Origin: Dehalobacterium formicoaceticum
GTDB taxonomy: Bacteria; Bacillota; Dehalobacteriia; Dehalobacteriales; Dehalobacteriaceae
Assembly: GCF_002224645.1 (NCBI RefSeq)
Contig: NZ_CP022121.1
Coordinates: 3,130,501-3,194,500, forward strand
Direction of reading: 5' to 3'
Length of the DNA stretch: 64,000 nt
Made by a program: the position numbers and the translations under genes. Positions 60,191 to 64,000 of this stretch are shown here, in pieces. The notes under the pieces are model-generated. The model saw only the letters and a program-made list of their open reading frames with translations. It was not told the DNA's origin and made no database searches. Position 1 is the first letter of the stretch; each line of letters starts with the position of its first letter.

Positions 60191-61573
60191 TCAACCGACG
60201 GCTTTTTGAGCCTTATCACCGCATTGCGCGCAACCGGTGCAGTTGTGTGATTCACCCCACAGCCTTTCCGCAGTCACAGCCCATTTTTCAGCCGTATCCA
60301 CACACTTACCGCTCAATCTGTGCACGTCCTCTGGTTTGACGAAATCCGTCGAGGCCGCACCGGACGCCTCCACCATCGCCGTCAGTCTACCCGGATTGTC
60401 CAGAAGAGGGCAGGGCCGCAAGTGGTTGTCGTTAAAGGGCTGGTTCTTGTGGTACTGTGTGAACAGCGGAGACTGCAGCGCCTTAAGAAGCGTTTTTTCA
60501 CGGATATTGGAGTCCGAATAATGGATGAACGCGCATGGCTCGATATCCCCGTTGGCGTTGATATGCAGATACCTGCGTCCGCCAGCGATGCAGCCCTGCA
60601 CATATTCTCCATCGTTCCAGAAATCCATGGTGAACAGCGGCTTTGTCTGGCGGAAATGGCGGATCTGGCGATACATGAACTCGCGCTGCTCGGCGGTTAC
60701 CATCAGATCGATCGCCGCACCCGCCCCCACCGGCATATAGGTGAAAAACCACGCAAATTTCACCCCTTTGTCGATCAAGAAATCGAAAAATTCTTCGCTG
60801 CCGATCGCCTCGGTGTTATATCGCGTATAGCAGAGAGAAGCGCCGAAGAGGAGTTTTTTTCGTTTAAGGACCTCCATAGCGCGGATAACCGCATGATAAG
60901 TGCCCCGGCCGCGGCGGAAATCCGTCGCGTCTTCAAAACCCTCAATGCTGATGGCGGGTATGAAATTCCTAACGCGTAGCATTTCGTCGGCAAACGTCTC
61001 ATCAATCAGCGTGCCGTTCGTGAACGCAAGAAATTGGCAATCACTGTGCTTTTCACAAAGACGTATAATATCCGTTTTGCGGACAAGAGGCTCTCCGCCG
61101 GAATAGATGAAGAAATATACTCCCAGTTCCTTACCCTGCTGAATGATGCTATCAAGTGCTTCATAGCTCATGGACATCTTATTGCCGTACTCAGCCGCCC
61201 AGCAGCCTGTGCATTTGAGGTTACAGGCCGAGGTGGGGTCCATCAGGATGGCCCATGGTATGTTACAGCTGTACTTTTCCCGGTTTTTCTCCTGTATTGG
61301 CCATCCGATGAAGTTTTCATTCAATATGAAGTTATTGAAAAACGCCTTACGCACCCCGGGATCGACATCCGTCCACATACTGAGAATCAACCTATACCCG
61401 TTGTTGTCCTTATCTTCGATGATCTTGCGGACCGCCTTACGCTGCCCTTCCATTGCGTTATTTATAGCAAGGCGGTCTACCCAATCCATAAGTTTGGGAA
61501 TATTTTTTTCAGGATTTGAATTTAAGTACGCATATGCCAGCTTCATCCCTGTAGAACCGATAATTTTGTTCAT
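60191..61573 (-). CDS. Radical SAM protein with C-terminal Cys-rich region
   Basis: About 460 residues. The radical SAM domain has CNLKCTGC with Cys at 117, 121 and 124 from the ATG at 61573. The GGE motif is FFIYSGGEPLVRK. C-terminal cysteines (VQGCIAGG, EPCAFIHY, RPCPLLDN and CTGCAQCG) may hold further Fe-S clusters, as in SPASM-type proteins. ATG at 61573 (MNKIIGSTG) has GGAGGAGTG before it and is preferred. The N-terminal 95 residues are helical and occur again in the neighbour at 61755. It faces that neighbour across a perfect 25-bp palindrome. Substrate unknown; the DegV gene downstream hints at lipids. Confidence 0.88.
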   Translation of the reverse strand: MNKIIGSTGMKLAYAYLNSNPEKNIPKLMDWVDRLAINNAMEGQRKAVRKIIEDKDNNGYRLILSMWTDVDPGVRKAFFNNFILNENFIGWPIQEKNREKYSCNIPWAILMDPTSACNLKCTGCWAAEYGNKMSMSYEALDSIIQQGKELGVYFFIYSGGEPLVRKTDIIRLCEKHSDCQFLAFTNGTLIDETFADEMLRVRNFIPAISIEGFEDATDFRRGRGTYHAVIRAMEVLKRKKLLFGASLCYTRYNTEAIGSEEFFDFLIDKGVKFAWFFTYMPVGAGAAIDLMVTAEQREFMYRQIRHFRQTKPLFTMDFWNDGEYVQGCIAGGRRYLHINANGDIEPCAFIHYSDSNIREKTLLKALQSPLFTQYHKNQPFNDNHLRPCPLLDNPGRLTAMVEASGAASTDFVKPEDVHRLSGKCVDTAEKWAVTAERLWGESHNCTGCAQCGDKAQKAVG

Positions 61574-61652
61574 GATACCACACTCCTCCAATCAAATTTA
61601 TCTATGGGAAAGTGTAGCATAGAGCATATTTTGAGTAATTAGACAAAAAAAA

Positions 61653-61677
61653 CATGTGTAAAGATTCTTTACACATG
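61653..61677. promoter_or_regulatory. 25-bp perfect palindrome between divergent genes, likely operator
   Basis: CATGTGTAAAGA-T-TCTTTACACATG, exact arms of 12 bases with one central base. It lies 80 bases before the start of the radical SAM gene and 78 bases before the start of its Cys-less neighbour, so it can control both. The TGTAAA/TTTACA core is typical of TetR-like or similar dimer sites. Such a regulator gene is not in the window. Confidence 0.75.
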
Positions 61678-61754
61678 CAGATGTCTGTCAATAGAGCACC
61701 CCCCCGCTTTGGGGTATATTAAATAATGTACTTGATTATGGAAGGGAGTTGTCG

Positions 61755-62792
61755 GTGTTGGAGTTGCAGCATAGGCTGATAAGGCGGACAATCAATATAG
61801 CGGTCAGCAAAGCTATGGAAGATATGAAAAGCAACACAAACCGCAGCATAAGGAATCTGATTGATTTGGGCCTGCTTTTTTCAACAAGTGAAAATCAGAA
61901 ATGGTTTTTTAATGCCGCCAAGAAGGTCATTGCCAATCCAAAGAATCCTTATAATTCGCTGGTTAAAAGAATGATTTCGGATGTTAACAACGATACGATA
62001 AAAAAAGTCGGTCTGAATCTGGGATACAGCAGCCTGGTATATGGGGCCAACAAGCTGAAAAAAAAGCAGGATTATTTGGGGGTTCCTATTCCCTGGCTTC
62101 TGATTTTTGATATCTACGAATCCAATTCAGATTTTTTTCATCAGATGGAGCATTTCATAGGGGAAGGGCGGGAACTGGGCATTCACAGCTATATCGCTTG
62201 TCCGCACGAAAAGAATGATATACCAACCATATGTGAAATCGCCAAACGGTTTGATGAATGCCTGTTCATATTGAAAGTATCTCCCGGCTTAATTTCGGAG
62301 CAAACCGCCAAGTCTCTCGGCAAAATCCATAATATGATGATTTCCGTACAGATAATGGGTACGGATTTTAGCTGTGGAAGTGATAAAACCGCATTCCGGC
62401 TATTAAAACAGAACAACTGCTTATATGGTTTCCATGTAAATTATAACGAGGATACTATGAAGCAATTGACTACTCTGGAATATATCCACTCCGCGATCGG
62501 CCTCGGAAATCTGTTCGGTGTGTATATCGCCGAAAACGGCGTTTCGGATACGTGCAGGGACGCCGTATATACCTTTGCGTGCAATGTCAGGGGGGAAACC
62601 GGCCAGCCTTTGATTACGCTGGAATGGTTCCGGGATATGCGGGTTATCAGTGAAAAAATCCTCTCCGGCGATGGTTACATGGCGATTAACCTGGCGGAAA
62701 GGGTCTATTGTGAATATATCAAAGCAAAAGATGAGCTTACAAAATCGCTTCTTGGAATACTTCAGAACACACGGCCCTGTGCAAGCTTCTGA
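61755..62792 (+). CDS. Radical-SAM-like protein without the cysteine triad
   Basis: About 345 residues. It parallels the protein at 60191: a similar helical N-terminus (TIKKVGLNLGYSSLVYG), then VPIPWLLIFDIYESNSD where the partner has NIPWAILMDPTSACNLKC. The loop with the three cluster cysteines, and the GGE motif, are missing. Later parts run in parallel as well: GEGRELGIHSYIACPH (partner GKELGVYFFIYSGG), FDECLFILKVSPGLISEQTAK (partner DCQFLAFTNGTLI) and so on. So it has kept the barrel and lost the cluster, most likely a pseudo-enzyme that may regulate or scaffold the active one. GTG at 61755 with AGGGAG upstream is preferred over TTG at 61749. Confidence 0.75.
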   Translation: MLELQHRLIRRTINIAVSKAMEDMKSNTNRSIRNLIDLGLLFSTSENQKWFFNAAKKVIANPKNPYNSLVKRMISDVNNDTIKKVGLNLGYSSLVYGANKLKKKQDYLGVPIPWLLIFDIYESNSDFFHQMEHFIGEGRELGIHSYIACPHEKNDIPTICEIAKRFDECLFILKVSPGLISEQTAKSLGKIHNMMISVQIMGTDFSCGSDKTAFRLLKQNNCLYGFHVNYNEDTMKQLTTLEYIHSAIGLGNLFGVYIAENGVSDTCRDAVYTFACNVRGETGQPLITLEWFRDMRVISEKILSGDGYMAINLAERVYCEYIKAKDELTKSLLGILQNTRPCASF

Positions 62793-62794
62793 TC

Positions 62795-63883
62795 ATGTTT
62801 TATGACAATAAAAGTATGACCATAGAAAAGAAAAAAAACTTTATTATTAATTTCATCTACTTTGCCTTGATTATCGCTATTGTATTTATTGTGATAAAGT
62901 ATGTACTTGGCTTATTGATGCCATTTATTATTGGTTTTATAGTAGCTTTGCTTTTGAAGCCGGTAATAAATTTTACATCGGAAAAATTCCATGTTCACAA
63001 AAAGGCTGTTGCGGTTGCCCTGATTCTGCTGTTCTATGGTGTGGCGGGCTTTTTTGTATCCTGGATCGGCATAAGGTTTCTTGCCGAGCTAAAAGATGGT
63101 ATCATCAAGCTCCCAGAAATATATGCGCTGGATATTGAGCCTGCAATTAATGAAGTCTTTGATAATGCAGAAAGAATAACAGCCCAACTTGATCCTATGA
63201 TGGTTCAGGCAATTCAAAATATGGCAGATTCTTTATCTCAATCTGTGGGATCGTTTATTTCCAGTATTTCCTCAAAGACGATTGGGTTGATAGCATCCTC
63301 GGCATCTTTTGTACCAGGGCTGTTCCTATCTATTATATTTGCGGTCATTTCATCCCTGTTTTTTGCTATGGATTACAATAAAATTACAGGGTATATTGCT
63401 AAGTTGTTTCCGTCTCAAAAACAAAACCTTTTAGCTGAGATAAAAGCTTTTGCCACCGGCATCGGCTTAAAGTATATCAAAGCTTATGCGATTTTAATGG
63501 CCGTAACATTTATTGAGCTTGCAGTGGGGCTCTCTATCTTGAAGGTGGTCGGGGCGATTACCATTGCCGCGCTGATTGCCGTTATCGACATACTGCCCGT
63601 GCTTGGCACGGGTGGCGTTGTCGTTCCATGGATCATTATTGAACTTATAAAAGGCAATATACCGCTTGCCATTGGGCTTGCGGTATTATACCTTATCATA
63701 ATTATAGTCCGTAATATATTGGAACCCAAGTTGGTAGGAAAACAAATAGGGCTGCATCCTCTTGTCATGTTAATATGCATATATATCGGATTAAAGGTCT
63801 TCGGATTAATCGGAATACTCGCTCTGCCTGTCGCCGTAGTCATAATAAAACATCTTTATGATAATGATTTTTTCAAGCAATAG
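62795..63883 (+). CDS. AI-2E-family (PF01594) membrane transporter
   Basis: Protein of 362 residues with about eight membrane helices. An N-terminal pair (FALIIAIVFIVIKYVLGL and MPFIIGFIVALLLKPVI) is followed by a long extracytoplasmic stretch, and the C-terminal half has AVIDILPVLGTGGVVVPW, a family mark, and RNILEPKLVGKQIGLHPL. This family exports autoinducer-2 or other small molecules, or acts as sodium/proton antiporters. Its start is two bases after the stop of the Cys-less radical-SAM-like gene, so the two must be co-translated. Confidence 0.92.
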   Translation: MFYDNKSMTIEKKKNFIINFIYFALIIAIVFIVIKYVLGLLMPFIIGFIVALLLKPVINFTSEKFHVHKKAVAVALILLFYGVAGFFVSWIGIRFLAELKDGIIKLPEIYALDIEPAINEVFDNAERITAQLDPMMVQAIQNMADSLSQSVGSFISSISSKTIGLIASSASFVPGLFLSIIFAVISSLFFAMDYNKITGYIAKLFPSQKQNLLAEIKAFATGIGLKYIKAYAILMAVTFIELAVGLSILKVVGAITIAALIAVIDILPVLGTGGVVVPWIIIELIKGNIPLAIGLAVLYLIIIIVRNILEPKLVGKQIGLHPLVMLICIYIGLKVFGLIGILALPVAVVIIKHLYDNDFFKQ

Positions 63884-64000
63884 CTGATAAAAACAGAATA
63901 AGTTTTGGATAATGTCTGGATTAAAAGGAAGAGAAGGGACGAACACAGATAGCATTCAATTTTGTGAGGCTATAATCATATGTATAACGAAATATTTGAT
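63884..64000 (+). other. Right edge of the window
   Basis: No terminator-like hairpin is seen after the AI-2E gene. An ATG at 63980 opens MYNEIFD and runs off the window; with only GTGAGG near 63963 upstream it could be the start of a further gene, but this is uncertain. Confidence 0.25.

Overview
The window reads as chromosome from an anaerobic, probably spore-forming, mid-to-low GC Clostridia member, most likely of the Peptococcaceae/Desulfitobacterium-Dehalobacterium type. This is inferred from gene content: a Re-citrate-synthase-like enzyme, a siroheme-pathway radical SAM protein (AhbD/NirJ2 type) inside a hem operon, rubrerythrin, GerMN-domain lipoprotein and cell-wall amidase with copper-amine-oxidase-like repeats. 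No rRNA or species marker is present, so the assignment is tentative.

Layout. 0-6 kb is a mobile-element graveyard: two diverged copies of an ATPase plus small-protein module lie head to head and are joined by a perfect 40-bp palindrome inside the Walker A codons. An IS256-family element sits in one of them, and a broken rhuM, an orphan AbrB-type antitoxin and a decayed group II intron follow. 6-28.4 kb is one long minus-strand surface-polysaccharide locus: Pgl-type sugar modification genes (PglE, PglD, PglC), a mini fatty-acid module (two KASIII, SDR, ACP), five glycosyltransferases or polymerase genes, a TupA-type ATP-grasp protein, a Wzx-type flippase, Ugd and a UDP-glucuronate epimerase. 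It is interrupted at 9-13 kb by two defence-like genes (a zinc-hook AAA/ABC ATPase and a zinc-ribbon PIN-like protein), between which lies a dead partial copy of ugd. 28.9-31.6 kb (plus strand) has Re-citrate synthase, a GntR regulator and a 3D-domain protein with a stop codon in its signal peptide. 31.7-37.3 kb is hemL-ahbD-hemB-hemC and a polyprenyl diphosphate synthase. 37.4-42.8 kb has nucleotide-sugar genes (RmlC-like, RmlB, PglF-like, GalE), whose PglF-like dehydratase could feed the Pgl genes 12 kb away. 42.9-52.2 kb is housekeeping: tRNA-Val, MetH-activation-like protein, YfbR, GerMN lipoprotein, amidase, asd, radC, rubrerythrin and small membrane proteins. 52.5-56.2 kb is a tRNA-Leu-linked integrative element stump (integrase, Xis-like, HTH, sigma-like). 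56.4-58.2 kb has gpsA (frameshifted at an A7 tract) and pgsA, 58.4-60.1 kb a PF06541-type membrane protein and DegV. The right end carries a divergent pair: a radical SAM protein, and a cysteine-less homologue followed by an AI-2E-type permease, separated by a perfect operator-like palindrome.

Most striking: the radical SAM/pseudo-radical-SAM pair with its shared palindrome; the two defence-like genes in the polysaccharide locus; the mini-FAS module in the same locus; the palindrome-fused ATPase genes; and the fact that nearly every gap between 35 and 52 kb carries its own private 7-11 bp tandem repeat.
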